From: Anaerolineae bacterium
GTDB lineage: Bacteria; Chloroflexota; Anaerolineae; 4572-78; J111
Assembly: GCA_016931895.1 (NCBI GenBank)
Contig: JAFGDY010000248.1
Span: forward strand, 1-64,000
Length of the DNA: 64,000 nucleotides
Reading direction: 5' to 3'
Shown here piece by piece: positions 17,150-26,173 of the stretch. The position numbers were made by a program, and so were the translations under genes. The notes beneath the pieces are model-generated. The model was given only the letters and a program-made list of their open reading frames with translations. It was not told the DNA's origin and did not search any database. How positions within the stretch are numbered: position 1 is the stretch's first letter; each line of letters starts with the position of its first letter.

Positions 17150-18211
17150 TTAGCTCTTCATAAATTCGTCAATAGCGGTTTTGCTGATGCGGTATTTGCT
17201 GCCGATTTTTTTGGCTTTCAACTCGCCAGAATCACACAAACCAACCACATCCTCTATTTCAACGCCCATATACTCGGCGGCTTCAGATACGCCCATGATG
17301 TCGGGAATTTCTTTAGCGCCGCCGGCCGGCGCAGCTTGGGCCTGACCCCCGGCCGGTTGCTGCATACCGCTGAACATCCCGGCCATCATCTGGCCCATCC
17401 CCATGCCGGCGCCCATACCCGTGCCCAAGCCAACGCCTGTTCCGGCTCCACCGCCGCCCTGCGATGACTTTTGAATGGTCTCCAAAGCCTGAAGCTGCAT
17501 ATACATCTGCGCATCCAGCAACCCCATCTGCTTCAGTTTGTCGGCGGAGGTTTCCAGTGGGCTAAGGCCGCCAATGGTAATGCTTTTGAGCAGCAGCCCC
17601 ATGGCCTCAAATTGATCCTGGGCCTTGATCTTGATGGCCGTCGCCATCTCGTCCATCATAGACTGGGCCTTCATCAAGTTGCCAGGATTAACCTCGGCAA
17701 ACCAGTCTGTGGCTGCCTGGGTAATTGAGTTGGTGAGCCGCATTTTAACCGCGTTAATGTCTAAAGTAGACTGGCCGCCGCCCACAAAGGTGTCCACCAC
17801 CCGCTTGGGGTCGTTGACCTCAAAGCCAAACGTGCCGTGCGCGCCCAACAGCAGCCAGCCCAAGCCCTGGCCGGGCGTTTGCATGGCAATTGGCTGACGC
17901 GTGCCCCAACCCTCCTGGGGAAACTCACGCACCGCCACGTAAAAAACATTGGCCGCAAAAATGCTGTCTTGGCCGGTGAGGAGTTTGCTGAATAATTTGG
18001 TGATCAGCGGGATATTGGCCGTGGTTAACGTATGCCGGCCCGGCCCAAAAGTATCCAACGATTTCCCATCCCGATAGAAGACCGCGGCCTGGGCCTGATG
18101 AACAATGAGCTGCGCGCCCATTTTAATCCGGCCCTCGCCCTGTTCGGGCCAGCGCTGCACAATTCTATCCTTCATTTCCTGGGTTAGTTCAATCAACTCA
18201 GAAACTGCCAT
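17150..18211 (-). CDS. SPFH-domain protein fused to an excisionase-type HTH
   Basis: 353 residues, AAGGAG before the ATG. Residues about 20-245 form an SPFH/virion-core-like domain (YdjI-type; e.g. VFYRDGKSLDTFGPGRHTLTTANIPL). No membrane segment is present. A Gly/Met-rich flexible stretch (about 255-298) follows. The last 52 residues match a helix-turn-helix of the excisionase/MerR-like class: MGVSEAAEYMGV, then SGELKAKKIGSKYRISKTAIDEF. A scaffold domain fused to a DNA-binding-type domain is unusual; the HTH could also bind protein. Third gene of an apparent YccF-helical-SPFH operon. Confidence 0.8.
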   Translation of the reverse strand: MAVSELIELTQEMKDRIVQRWPEQGEGRIKMGAQLIVHQAQAAVFYRDGKSLDTFGPGRHTLTTANIPLITKLFSKLLTGQDSIFAANVFYVAVREFPQEGWGTRQPIAMQTPGQGLGWLLLGAHGTFGFEVNDPKRVVDTFVGGGQSTLDINAVKMRLTNSITQAATDWFAEVNPGNLMKAQSMMDEMATAIKIKAQDQFEAMGLLLKSITIGGLSPLETSADKLKQMGLLDAQMYMQLQALETIQKSSQGGGGAGTGVGLGTGMGAGMGMGQMMAGMFSGMQQPAGGQAQAAPAGGAKEIPDIMGVSEAAEYMGVEIEDVVGLCDSGELKAKKIGSKYRISKTAIDEFMKS

Positions 18212-18275
18212 GTTGTTCTCCTTAAATTGTGTTTATATTTTACTCTATCGTGCTGTTCGTCAAAAGCAGGCTTGC

Positions 18276-18800
18276 TCAAGCCAAGCCCAATAACTTATCT
18301 TTTCTGGTGTCAAACAGCGTCGTCGCATCGCCAACGGTTTTTACGTAACGGCGCACGGCCGGGGCAACCTTGCCGTCGTCGCCCTCATCCAGGGCGGCCT
18401 GAAGCGCATCAATAGCCTCGGCCACCTCGTCCACCTTCACCAACATGTTGTAATCAAACTCGTAGAGAATGTCCAATTCATTCTCTTTAACCTTGATGGC
18501 GTCAAATAGACCGGCGTAACCCTGCGCCGCTGTTTTGATTTTATCAATTAACGTTTGCAGGCGGGTATTGCCCTTGCCCATCTCGTCGAGTTGCATCATG
18601 CCGGGGCCGGTGAGCATCTGGCTGGCCACCTCTTCGGCCCGCCCCAACTGCTCGCCAAATTGTTTGGCCAGATGCTCGCGCAAAAGCGCGTCGGCTTCGC
18701 GCCGCATTTCTTTTTCCTTGTAGCCTTTGTAAAGAGGAATTTTACCCGTAATTGACTCAAACCACCCCTGGTGGTCAGAAATCGTTTGTCTTAAATCCAT
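18276..18800 (-). CDS. Helical cytosolic protein of unknown function in the SPFH operon
   Basis: 174 residues, AAAGGAGAC before the ATG. It is predicted almost all helical and charged, without signal peptide, membrane segment or cysteine cluster. The layout (long amphipathic helices, acidic C-terminal half) recalls PspA-like or coiled-coil adaptor proteins, but I see no diagnostic motif. It lies 64 bases before the SPFH-HTH gene and 33 bases after the YccF gene on the same strand, so a role in the same process is likely. Confidence 0.7.
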   Translation of the reverse strand: MDLRQTISDHQGWFESITGKIPLYKGYKEKEMRREADALLREHLAKQFGEQLGRAEEVASQMLTGPGMMQLDEMGKGNTRLQTLIDKIKTAAQGYAGLFDAIKVKENELDILYEFDYNMLVKVDEVAEAIDALQAALDEGDDGKVAPAVRRYVKTVGDATTLFDTRKDKLLGLA

Positions 18801-18833
18801 TAAAAAAGTCTCCTTTCAAAACAAAATAGTTTT

Positions 18834-19253
18834 TTATTGTTGATATAAGGTGGTGACAGCCGGCAGCCGGTTGAGCATCCACAACCCAACCGGCAGGCCC
18901 ACGATGATGGCGCATAAAAACCAGCCCACATTGGCCCAGATTAAACTGAACCACCAGCCAATCAGGAGAAAATAAACCGTTCGCCACAAACAACCGGTCT
19001 GTGGCACCTGAGAGGTCCGAATCAACTGTCCGTTTTCATCGTAGATGACCATCACCGGCACTGCCTTGAGCGTTAAAATTTGAGGCGTGCGATTGATCAT
19101 CCACAGGCCAAAAGGTAAACCAATGATACTGGCATTCAAGGCCCAGGCCACATTGATCCAGATCAAACTCAACCACGACCCAACGAATATAAAATAAAGC
19201 GCCCGCAGTAGGCACGATGGCTCTGGCCTGACCACTTCCTGTTTGAGCTTCAT
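18834..19253 (-). CDS. YccF-family inner-membrane protein
   Basis: 139 residues with GGGAGA before the ATG. Two copies of the YccF domain pattern are visible: FVGSWLSLIWINVAWALNASIIGLPFGLWMINRTPQ and, after about 70 residues, IGWWFSLIWANVGWFLCAIIVGLPVGLWMLNRLP, each with a pair of hydrophobic helices. The family is widespread and uncharacterised. First gene of the operon with the helical and SPFH-HTH proteins; its upstream region holds five 17-bp repeats that may be operators. Confidence 0.85.
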   Translation of the reverse strand: MKLKQEVVRPEPSCLLRALYFIFVGSWLSLIWINVAWALNASIIGLPFGLWMINRTPQILTLKAVPVMVIYDENGQLIRTSQVPQTGCLWRTVYFLLIGWWFSLIWANVGWFLCAIIVGLPVGLWMLNRLPAVTTLYQQ

Positions 19254-19278
19254 TTGGCTTGTCTCCCTGCCATGAGTT

Positions 19279-19360
19279 GAGAGGATGCTCTCGTTGAGAG
19301 GATGCTCTCAACGAGAGGATGCTCTCAACGAGAGGATGCTCTCAACGAGAGGATGTTCCC
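19279..19360. repeat. Five 17-bp tandem near-palindromic repeats between divergent genes
   Basis: GAGAGGATGCTCTC starts at 19279, 19296, 19313, 19330 and, degenerate, 19347: exact 17-bp period with GTT or AAC spacers. Each unit is an imperfect palindrome (GAGAG-GATG-CTCTC). They lie in the 222-base gap between the minus-strand YccF operon (start 19253) and the plus-strand ferredoxin (start 19476). The spacing and symmetry suit a multi-site operator, but replication slippage could also create them. Confidence 0.75.
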
Positions 19361-19475
19361 ATTATAACTTATTTTGCCGGAAAAGTGAAGGTGATTCTTG
19401 ACCAATTTCAGGGATAAGATTACAATGAAAATGATTTTTACCAGCAAATAATAAAATCTCAAGGAGGATTTTTTC

Positions 19476-19790
19476 ATGACCCACGTAATCACATCGTTGT
19501 GTACCCGTGAAGGCGATTGTGTAGAAGTCTGTCCGGTAGACTGCATTATCCCCGGTCCAACCGATGACGCAGACTGGAATGATCTTTTCTTTATTGACCC
19601 GGATACCTGCATTGACTGTGGTGCCTGCGTGCCGGTATGCCCCCCGGAAGCCATCTTCCCCGAAGAAGATTTACCCAGCGAGTACGAGGCCGATACCGCC
19701 CGCAATGCGGCCTTTTTCACCGACGGCCCCGGTTATTGGGATTACGACCTGGAAGAAGAGCGGGCCACCTATAAAGGTCAGCCGAAATAA
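19476..19790 (+). CDS. Two-cluster [4Fe-4S] ferredoxin
   Basis: 104 residues, AAGGAGG before the ATG. Eight cysteines in two sets, Cys9/15/19/23 and Cys45/48/51/55, form the bacterial-type double-cluster fold; the second set is a canonical C-x2-C-x2-C-x3-CP. The first set is C-x5-C-x3-C-P, shorter than in 7Fe FdxA proteins, with an acidic insert between the sets. A tail of about 45 residues (acidic, Tyr-rich) follows the second cluster. It carries single electrons in the cytosol; its redox partner is not apparent from neighbours. Terminator at 19858. Confidence 0.92.
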   Translation: MTHVITSLCTREGDCVEVCPVDCIIPGPTDDADWNDLFFIDPDTCIDCGACVPVCPPEAIFPEEDLPSEYEADTARNAAFFTDGPGYWDYDLEEERATYKGQPK

Positions 19791-19857
19791 AACCCGGTGA
19801 TGGCTTTTCAAAAATACCACAATTGAACTACGTTGATTTTTTATAATGATAAAGAGC

Positions 19858-19900
19858 AAAAGCGGTTCGCGTTGATTTTGCAATGAGCCGCTTTTTATTT
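19858..19900 (+). terminator. Terminator after the ferredoxin gene
   Basis: AAAGCGG (19858-19864) pairs with CCGCTTT (19888-19894), followed by TTATTTT. The loop is long (about 22 nt). Confidence 0.6.
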
Positions 19901-19919
19901 TCTTGGTGAGGTATTCAGG

Positions 19920-20627
19920 TTGACCCTTCAAGTTCCCGCTAAAGCCATGGTCATTGTAGCCCATCCCGACGACCCCGAATTTTTCTGTGGCGGTATAATT
20001 GCTTTGTGGTGCAAGCATGGCACTGAGATGAGCTATCTCATCTTGACCAACGGCAACAAGGGCAGCGACGACCCTGAAATGACCCCGGAAAAACTGACCG
20101 CTATCCGTAAAAAAGAACAACAGGCGGCAGCCGACGTGTTGGGGGTTAAGCAGGTAATTTATTTTGACGAACGGGACGGGGAACTGCAACATACCCTGGG
20201 GCTGCGCCAGCGCGTTGTCGCTGAGATACGGCGTCATCAGCCAGATGTGGTTATTACCCAGGACCCCAGTCGCTATTTTTTTGAGAACCGTTACATTAAC
20301 CACGCCGACCACCGCGCCGCCGGAGAAGTGACCATTGATGCCGTGTTCCCGGCGGCCCGCAACCGGATGTATCACCCCGAACTTCTTGATTTGGGGTTAG
20401 AACCACACACCGTAAAAGAAGTTTATTTAACCGGCACCGAACGCGCCAACCTGTGGGTGGATATTTCCGAAGTGTTCGACCTCAAGATCAAGGCTATTCG
20501 TTGCCACGTTAGCCAGGTGCGCGACCCGGACAACCTGTATGAACGGATTAAAGAACGCAACACCACCCTTGACCAGTACGGCCGGGAGGTGCTGCGCGAA
20601 GAATTTAGGGTGATGCAGATTGGTTAA
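19920..20627 (+). CDS. PIG-L (LmbE-like) family deacetylase
   Basis: 235 residues beginning at a TTG at 19920 with GGTGAGGT upstream; an internal ATG at 19947 is less likely because it would shorten the first strand. The zinc-site motif AHPDD (His15, Asp17, Asp18) and the later NHADHRAAG are intact. Relatives remove N-acetyl groups from GlcNAc-type sugars, as in mycothiol, bacillithiol or cell-wall metabolism; the substrate here is not evident. It appears monocistronic. Confidence 0.88.
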   Translation: MTLQVPAKAMVIVAHPDDPEFFCGGIIALWCKHGTEMSYLILTNGNKGSDDPEMTPEKLTAIRKKEQQAAADVLGVKQVIYFDERDGELQHTLGLRQRVVAEIRRHQPDVVITQDPSRYFFENRYINHADHRAAGEVTIDAVFPAARNRMYHPELLDLGLEPHTVKEVYLTGTERANLWVDISEVFDLKIKAIRCHVSQVRDPDNLYERIKERNTTLDQYGREVLREEFRVMQIG

Positions 20628-20860
20628 TCTTTATCGGATAAAAAATCACCATACCCGGGCGCGCCCTGACTTTTTTATTTTTGAGACACTCCCTCTTGCT
20701 TGTGAGAGTCGCTTTCATAGGGTAAAATAATGCCTGGTAAAAATTTGCGCTTCCCGGCGCGCGCCAAAAAACTCAATTGGGAGCATGGTGAACGTTAGAC
20801 CCCTGCCGGCTGAACACCGGCCAAATAACAATTTCTGGCCTACCGTTTACCGTCTGCTGT

Positions 20861-22819
20861 ATGGAACTTCCCGTAGTTTTTAATGACCGTTATCAACTGG
20901 TCAAAAAAATTGGTGAGGGCGGCCTGGCCGAAGTTTACCAGGCCCAGGATATGTCTCTGGGCCGGATGGTGGCGGTTAAGGTGTTGCGGCCCCAATATAC
21001 CCGCGACCCCGGCTTTTTGGTCAACTTCCATCGCGAGGCCCAAAATGCGGCCCGGTTGAGCGATTCTTATATTGTGGCGGTGTACGACTTTGGCCAGGCT
21101 AAAAGCCGCCCCTACATTGTAATGGAATGGGTGGCCGGGTCTGACCTGCGCACGGCTATCGCTGAGCAGGGGGCCATCCCCGTAAACCAGGCCGTTACCT
21201 ACGCCATTCAGATTTGCTCGGCGGTGGGGGCCGCCCACCGGGCCGGAATTGTGCATGGCGATTTAAAACCGGGCAATATTTTGCTGACCCCCACCAATCA
21301 GGCCAAAGTGACCGATTTTGGCCTGGCCCGCGCCCTGGGCGAAAGCACCATGGAGGAGGGCGAAGTGGTTTGGGGCACCCCGGCCTACTTTGCCCCGGAG
21401 CAAGCCTCCGGCGACCGGGCCTTACCCGCCACCGACGTTTACGCCATTGGCATTATTTTGTACGAGATGCTCACGGGCCGGGTTCCTTTTGTGGGCGTAG
21501 ACGACCAGGACGTGGCCCGCAAACAGATTTACGAAGCGCATATTCCGGTTGACCGGCTTGACCCCATCATTCCCGAACCCTTGGCCCGTATTGTTGACGC
21601 GGCCATGGCCAAAAATCCAAACGAACGCTTTTTAACCGCCGACCATTTGCGCGAGGCCCTGATGATGTATAAACAGGGCCGCTTGAGCGCCAGCGGCAGC
21701 CAGTCGCCGATTTCGGCCGTGGTCGGCTCTCCTCTGCAGAACGTGGGCTATTCCGGCGCTGTGCCACCCCCGCCGCCCCCCCCCTCCCCGGCTGCGGCTC
21801 GCCAGCGTTACGTGCCGGCTGCTCAGGCGGCCACGCGCTCTAAAAAGCGCGGCGGGTTTGACGGAATTTTATTGCTGTTGGGTCTGATTGCCATTATTGC
21901 CATTGCCGGCCTGATCCCCTTATTTGTGGCTATTTACCAGGCTTACGCGCCCGAACCAAGCGGTATTTTCCCCACCCCTCTGCCCACCCTGCTGCCCGAC
22001 CAGGTGCGGATGCCCGACATTGTGGGGCTGGATGAAACAGCGGCCCGGTCGGCCTTAACGGATATGGGCCTGGAATTGGTGATAGCGGGCGAAGAGCCGC
22101 ATCCTACCTGGCCGGCCTTTACCATTATCCAACAATCTATTCCGGCTGGCGCGGGCGTGGACCTGGGCAGTCCGGTTAATGTAATTCTCAGCCAGGGACC
22201 ACCCTTGATTGAAGTGCCCGACGTGAGGGGCATGAATTTTGAAGAGGCCCAGCAGGCTTTAACTGCGCTAGACTTGGTGGTGCAGAAATTTGAGGATTGG
22301 AGTGTGGAAACACCGGGCAGAGTGCTTGGGCAAGACCCCCCGCCGGGTTCGCTGGTAGCTAACCGGACCTTGATGACCCTGGTGGTGAGCAGCGGCTCCC
22401 GCGTGCCCATGGACGCCAATTTTGATGGACAAATTCTATTAAAAGCGTATGAAATGCCCCGGGTGCAGTTTAAACCCGGTGAAATAGTCAATCTGACCTT
22501 CTTCTGGCAGGCCATTAAGCCGCCTGTAGCTGATAACAATTTTTTTGTCTATTTAACCACGCCCCAGGGAGGAATTGTCTCTCAAATTGACGCAGCGCCC
22601 CAGGGCATCGCCCCTACCAGCCAATGGCCTGTGGGTGAAGTCAACTTCAATCATTACCAGGTGGCTATCCCCATTACGGCGGCTCCGGGTAATTATCAGA
22701 TTCGTATCGGTTTTTACAATCCGGCTACAAAAGTGCGGTTACCTATTTTGGAACCGGGCCGGGGCGAACAGGATAATCTGGGCGCCTTGATTTTGCGTTC
22801 AGTAGAGGTAGTCCAGTAA
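20861..22819 (+). CDS. Membrane Ser/Thr protein kinase with two PASTA domains
   Basis: 652 residues. Kinase domain 10-270: GEGGLAEVY glycine loop, Lys40 in VAVKVL, catalytic Asp134 in HGDLKPGN (HGD rather than HRD), DFG at 152-154 and FAPE. A Pro-rich and basic juxtamembrane part precedes one TM helix (about 336-359). Two PASTA repeats (about 383-447 and 449-515) follow, which in PknB/PrkC-type kinases sense muropeptides or lipid II. A beta-rich domain of about 130 residues ends the protein. Probably regulates growth or envelope functions. No phosphatase partner is next to it. Confidence 0.92.
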   Translation: MELPVVFNDRYQLVKKIGEGGLAEVYQAQDMSLGRMVAVKVLRPQYTRDPGFLVNFHREAQNAARLSDSYIVAVYDFGQAKSRPYIVMEWVAGSDLRTAIAEQGAIPVNQAVTYAIQICSAVGAAHRAGIVHGDLKPGNILLTPTNQAKVTDFGLARALGESTMEEGEVVWGTPAYFAPEQASGDRALPATDVYAIGIILYEMLTGRVPFVGVDDQDVARKQIYEAHIPVDRLDPIIPEPLARIVDAAMAKNPNERFLTADHLREALMMYKQGRLSASGSQSPISAVVGSPLQNVGYSGAVPPPPPPPSPAAARQRYVPAAQAATRSKKRGGFDGILLLLGLIAIIAIAGLIPLFVAIYQAYAPEPSGIFPTPLPTLLPDQVRMPDIVGLDETAARSALTDMGLELVIAGEEPHPTWPAFTIIQQSIPAGAGVDLGSPVNVILSQGPPLIEVPDVRGMNFEEAQQALTALDLVVQKFEDWSVETPGRVLGQDPPPGSLVANRTLMTLVVSSGSRVPMDANFDGQILLKAYEMPRVQFKPGEIVNLTFFWQAIKPPVADNNFFVYLTTPQGGIVSQIDAAPQGIAPTSQWPVGEVNFNHYQVAIPITAAPGNYQIRIGFYNPATKVRLPILEPGRGEQDNLGALILRSVEVVQ

Positions 22820-22861
22820 AAAATCTGGATAGCTTCCTTTTAAATATCCCCTTTGTTTTGG

Positions 22862-22867
22862 TATAAT
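22862..22867 (+). promoter_or_regulatory. Extended -10 promoter candidate for ftsH
   Basis: TGGTATAAT at 22859-22867 is an extended -10 element, about 57 bases before the ftsH start codon. No good -35 is visible. Confidence 0.45.
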
Positions 22868-22923
22868 TATGGTCAACTTTAGTTGACGGCCAACGCCTGT
22901 TGGCAGTAGTTTTGGAGGAAAGT

Positions 22924-24861
22924 GTGAATTCAGGCTTTTTCAAAAATAGCGGCATTGTTTATCTGCTGGTTCTGTTAGCCGTAGCTGCTATTGTTTTTAG
23001 CATTTTTTCCGGCCCCAGAAATACCAATGAAATAGACCTTAGCACCGTGGCCGAAGATATAAAAGCGGGTAAGGTAGAGAAAATAGAGATTCAGGAAGAT
23101 GAGTTAACGGTAACGTATACCGGCGCTGATAACTCTCCGGTCAAATCTCGTAAAGAAACCGACGTTAGTATTTTTAAAACATTTGAGGACCTAAGTGTTT
23201 CAGCCGAAAATCTGAACAACATCGAGATAACCGTTATTCCTCGCAGCGCCTGGAGTGATTGGGGCACTTTGGCCCTGACCGTCCTGCCCCTGGTGATTTT
23301 GGGCGGATTGCTTTTTTTTATGGTCCGCCAGGCGCAGGGCTCCAACAATCAGGCCCTCAGTTTTGGCAAAAGCCGGGCCAGGATGTTTGCCGGCGACAAA
23401 CCCACCGTGACGTTTGAAGATGTAGCCGGCGCCGAAGAGGCCAAGGAAGAACTGGCCGAGGTGGTTGAGTTTTTGCGCGAGCCGGAAAAATTCATCTCCC
23501 TGGGCGCGCGTATCCCCAAGGGCGTGTTGATGGTTGGCCCTCCCGGCTGTGGCAAAACCCTGCTGGCCAAAGCCGTTTCCGGCGAAGCCGGCGTACCCTT
23601 TTTTAGCATCTCCGGCTCCGAGTTTGTGGAGATGTTTGTGGGCGTGGGGGCCAGCCGGGTGCGAGACCTGTTTGACCAGGCCAAACGCAACTGCCCTTGC
23701 ATTGTTTTTGTGGATGAGATTGACGCCGTAGGCCGCCATCGGGGGGCCGGCCTGGGCGGCAGCCACGACGAGCGCGAGCAAACCTTGAACCAGATACTGG
23801 TGGAAATGGATGGTTTTGAAACCGACACCAACGTGATAGTAGTGGCCGCCACCAACCGCCCGGATATTTTGGACCCGGCCCTGTTGCGTCCGGGTCGGTT
23901 TGACCGCCGGGTGGTGCTGGACCGGCCCGACTGGCAGGGACGAAAGAAAATTTTAGAAGTTCACGCCAGGGGTAAGCCGTTGGCCACCAATGTTAATTTA
24001 GAGGCCTTATCCAAAATAACCATCGGCTTTTCCGGGGCGGATTTGGAGAATGTGATTAATGAAGGGGCCATCCTGGCGGCCCGGCGCGGCCAAAAGCAAA
24101 TCAAAATGGCCGATTTACAAGAGGCTATTGAAAAAGTGCGCATGGGGCCGGAACGCCGGAGCCGTATCCGCAATGAAGAGGAGTTAGAAGTTACCGCTTA
24201 TCACGAAGCCGGGCATGCCCTGGTGTCGCATCTGATTCCTGAAGCAGACCCGGTGCATAAGGTAACAATTATTGCCCGGGGCAGCACTCTGGGCGTTACC
24301 TTATTTTTGCCGGAGGATGACCAGCGACTGATGAGCGTGTCGGAATTTAAGGCCCGCCTGGCCGGCGCCTTGGGGGGACGCGCCGCAGAAGAAATTGTAT
24401 TTGGGGATGTCACGACGGGCGCCAGTCACGACCTGCAAACCGTGACGCGCATGGCTCGGGCTATGGTCACCCAATACGGTATGAGTGAAAAATTAGGCCC
24501 TCTTACCTTTGGCGATAGAGAAGAATTGATTTTTTTGGGAAGGCAAATCAGCGAGCAGCGCAACTACAGTGAAGAAACTGCCGAACAGATTGATTTTGAA
24601 GTACGGCAGTTGGTTGATGAAGCTTACAAGCGAGCCTGCCAGCTTTTGACCGATAATATTGATAAGTTAAAATTGGTAGCCACCCGTTTATTGGAAGTAG
24701 AAACGCTTGAAGCAAAAGAATTTGCCGCGCTGGTAGATGGCAGCGGTGATAATCCAGAAACCGATCCGGCGCCCCCAGGAAATGCTTCCCCAGAAAAAAG
24801 CTCGTCGTCTGATGCGCCGCCAAATGTAGTCCCTCCCTCTACAGCCCCGCTTCCGGCGTAA
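22924..24861 (+). CDS. ftsH: ATP-dependent zinc metalloprotease FtsH
   Basis: 645 residues from a GTG at 22924 with GGAGGA 5 bases upstream; the frame extends back to 22900 but the Shine-Dalgarno site lies inside that stretch. Two membrane helices (about 8-28 and 112-132) flank a small outer domain. AAA+ domain: Walker A GPPGCGKT (205-212), Walker [33 protein letters not shown]. The M41 protease site is HEAGH (427-431). FtsH is a hexameric membrane protease that degrades misfolded membrane and regulatory proteins. Pro/Ser-rich C-terminus. Bidirectional terminator follows. Confidence 0.97.
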   Translation: MNSGFFKNSGIVYLLVLLAVAAIVFSIFSGPRNTNEIDLSTVAEDIKAGKVEKIEIQEDELTVTYTGADNSPVKSRKETDVSIFKTFEDLSVSAENLNNIEITVIPRSAWSDWGTLALTVLPLVILGGLLFFMVRQAQGSNNQALSFGKSRARMFAGDKPTVTFEDVAGAEEAKEELAEVVEFLREPEKFISLGARIPKGVLMVGPPGCGKTLLAKAVSGEAGVPFFSISGSEFVEMFVGVGASRVRDLFDQAKRNCPCIVFVDEIDAVGRHRGAGLGGSHDEREQTLNQILVEMDGFETDTNVIVVAATNRPDILDPALLRPGRFDRRVVLDRPDWQGRKKILEVHARGKPLATNVNLEALSKITIGFSGADLENVINEGAILAARRGQKQIKMADLQEAIEKVRMGPERRSRIRNEEELEVTAYHEAGHALVSHLIPEADPVHKVTIIARGSTLGVTLFLPEDDQRLMSVSEFKARLAGALGGRAAEEIVFGDVTTGASHDLQTVTRMARAMVTQYGMSEKLGPLTFGDREELIFLGRQISEQRNYSEETAEQIDFEVRQLVDEAYKRACQLLTDNIDKLKLVATRLLEVETLEAKEFAALVDGSGDNPETDPAPPGNASPEKSSSSDAPPNVVPPSTAPLPA

Positions 24862-24881
24862 TAATGGTTGCTCTGAATACT

Positions 24882-24917
24882 AAAATGGCCTCAACCCGGC
24901 GGTGAGGCCATTTTTTA
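24882..24917. terminator. Bidirectional terminator between ftsH and the thioesterase
   Basis: AAAATGGCCTCA (24882-24893) and TGAGGCCATTTTTT (24903-24916) form a 12-bp stem with A and T tracts on the two sides, so it can end both converging transcripts. Confidence 0.85.
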
Positions 24918-25346
24918 ATCTTTGTCCGTTGGCGACGACGACATGCTTTCTTTGAAAAAAATTTGCCACTCGGTGGGCATTTTGGTGACATTGCCTTGCC
25001 GGTCAAGACTGATGAGCGTGGTGTAGGCTTCGGCCAGGATAGTCGCGGTTTTGGGATCAACTACCTGGTATCCAAATTTCACCTGCCGGCTGCGCATTGC
25101 TTTCAGCCAACACCGGATGGTGACTTGTTGGTCGTAATAAGCCGGCTGCCGGTAGCGGATATGCACTTCTGAAACAGCCAGCCGCAAGCCCGCTTTTTCA
25201 AATAGAGCATAAGAACTGCCATGCGCCCGCAGCCACTGGCTGCGCCCCTCCTCTAGCCATACCACGTAGGCGGCGTGGTGCACAATGCCCATCTGGTCGG
25301 TTTCGGCGTAACGAACGTGGAAGGTGGTTTCAACCAAGTTAGGCAT
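24915..25346 (-). CDS. Hot-dog fold acyl-CoA thioesterase (YbgC/FadM type)
   Basis: 143 residues, a normal single hot-dog domain. The signature RYAETDQMGIVHHAAYVVWLEEGR places the catalytic Asp at residue 17, as in 4-hydroxybenzoyl-CoA thioesterases. It hydrolyses short acyl-CoA esters; the exact acyl group is not predictable. It starts 6 bases after the stop of the HAD hydrolase on the same strand, so the two are co-transcribed. Terminator directly downstream. Confidence 0.9.
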   Translation of the reverse strand: MPNLVETTFHVRYAETDQMGIVHHAAYVVWLEEGRSQWLRAHGSSYALFEKAGLRLAVSEVHIRYRQPAYYDQQVTIRCWLKAMRSRQVKFGYQVVDPKTATILAEAYTTLISLDRQGNVTKMPTEWQIFFKESMSSSPTDKD

Positions 25347-25352
25347 GGAGCG

Positions 25353-26030
25353 TTAGAGTCTCTCCATGGGGAGTAGACTTTTGACCACGCCCTCCACGTG
25401 AAAGATAGTGGGCACAACATAATCAATGGCAATAGACCTTTTGCCCCCATTAATTAAGATGGTTGTCATGCGCAAATCTTTAGCCGGCATCAAGTTGCGA
25501 GGCGTATCGTCAACCATAATACAATTCTCCCCCGGCACTTCCAATAAATCCAGCGCTTTCCGATAGGCCATCGGGCGAGGTTTGTTTTCATAGCCCAAAA
25601 CCTTGATGTCAATAATCAGGTTGAAATGAGGGCGTACCCGCAGGGTGTTTAGCACCCGTTCGCAGTGCTCCACATCGGCGTTGGTAAAGATAACCTTGCG
25701 TAACGGAATTTCCTGGAGCATTCGGTCCAGCGGAGGGCTAATGCCCAGAAAGTCTTTCGGATTCACCTCGTGTACAAAATCCAGGTACTCCTGCGGATTG
25801 ATGTGGTATTCTTCCATTAAACCCCGGAGCGCCGTGCCATATTTCTGATAGTAATCGAGTTTTTTGCTGGTGGCGTCATCAGCCGGAATACCAACTCTTT
25901 GCGTCATAAAATACAAAATGCGTTCGCTGATGGCCTTCATCAGCCCGGCTTCTTTGGGATAAAGGGTGTCGTCCAGGTCAAATAAAATATATTCAAATTG
26001 AGAATTATCTTGCCTTTTCACCTTGACCAC
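25353..26030 (-). CDS. HAD-superfamily pyrimidine 5'-nucleotidase-like hydrolase
   Basis: 225 residues from a GTG (26030 or 26021). HAD motif I is DLDDTLYP, motif II FTNADVEHC, motif III Lys in YENKPRPMAYRKAL, motif IV VDDTPRNLMPAK. The DDTLYP variant and the helical cap of about 90 residues place it with SDT1/PHM8-type pyrimidine nucleotidases, which dephosphorylate UMP/CMP; a related phosphatase role is possible. Operon with the thioesterase. Confidence 0.85.
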   Translation of the reverse strand: MVKVKRQDNSQFEYILFDLDDTLYPKEAGLMKAISERILYFMTQRVGIPADDATSKKLDYYQKYGTALRGLMEEYHINPQEYLDFVHEVNPKDFLGISPPLDRMLQEIPLRKVIFTNADVEHCERVLNTLRVRPHFNLIIDIKVLGYENKPRPMAYRKALDLLEVPGENCIMVDDTPRNLMPAKDLRMTTILINGGKRSIAIDYVVPTIFHVEGVVKSLLPMERL

Positions 26031-26173
26031 CGTCGAGATGGACGGTTACCGGGCCATCTCACGCAAAAACCGCCTCTCGTTTTTAATTTAGGATAAAGGG
26101 CAGATTAAAAAATATTAAATCAACATTAACAAATCATCCTCATTCCTTACTCGCCATAAGCGCGGCAATGTGG

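Noticed and set aside
19279-19360. CRISPR-like array
   Set aside because: The units are directly tandem at 17 bp with only 3-base spacers, so there are no unique spacers, and no cas genes are present.
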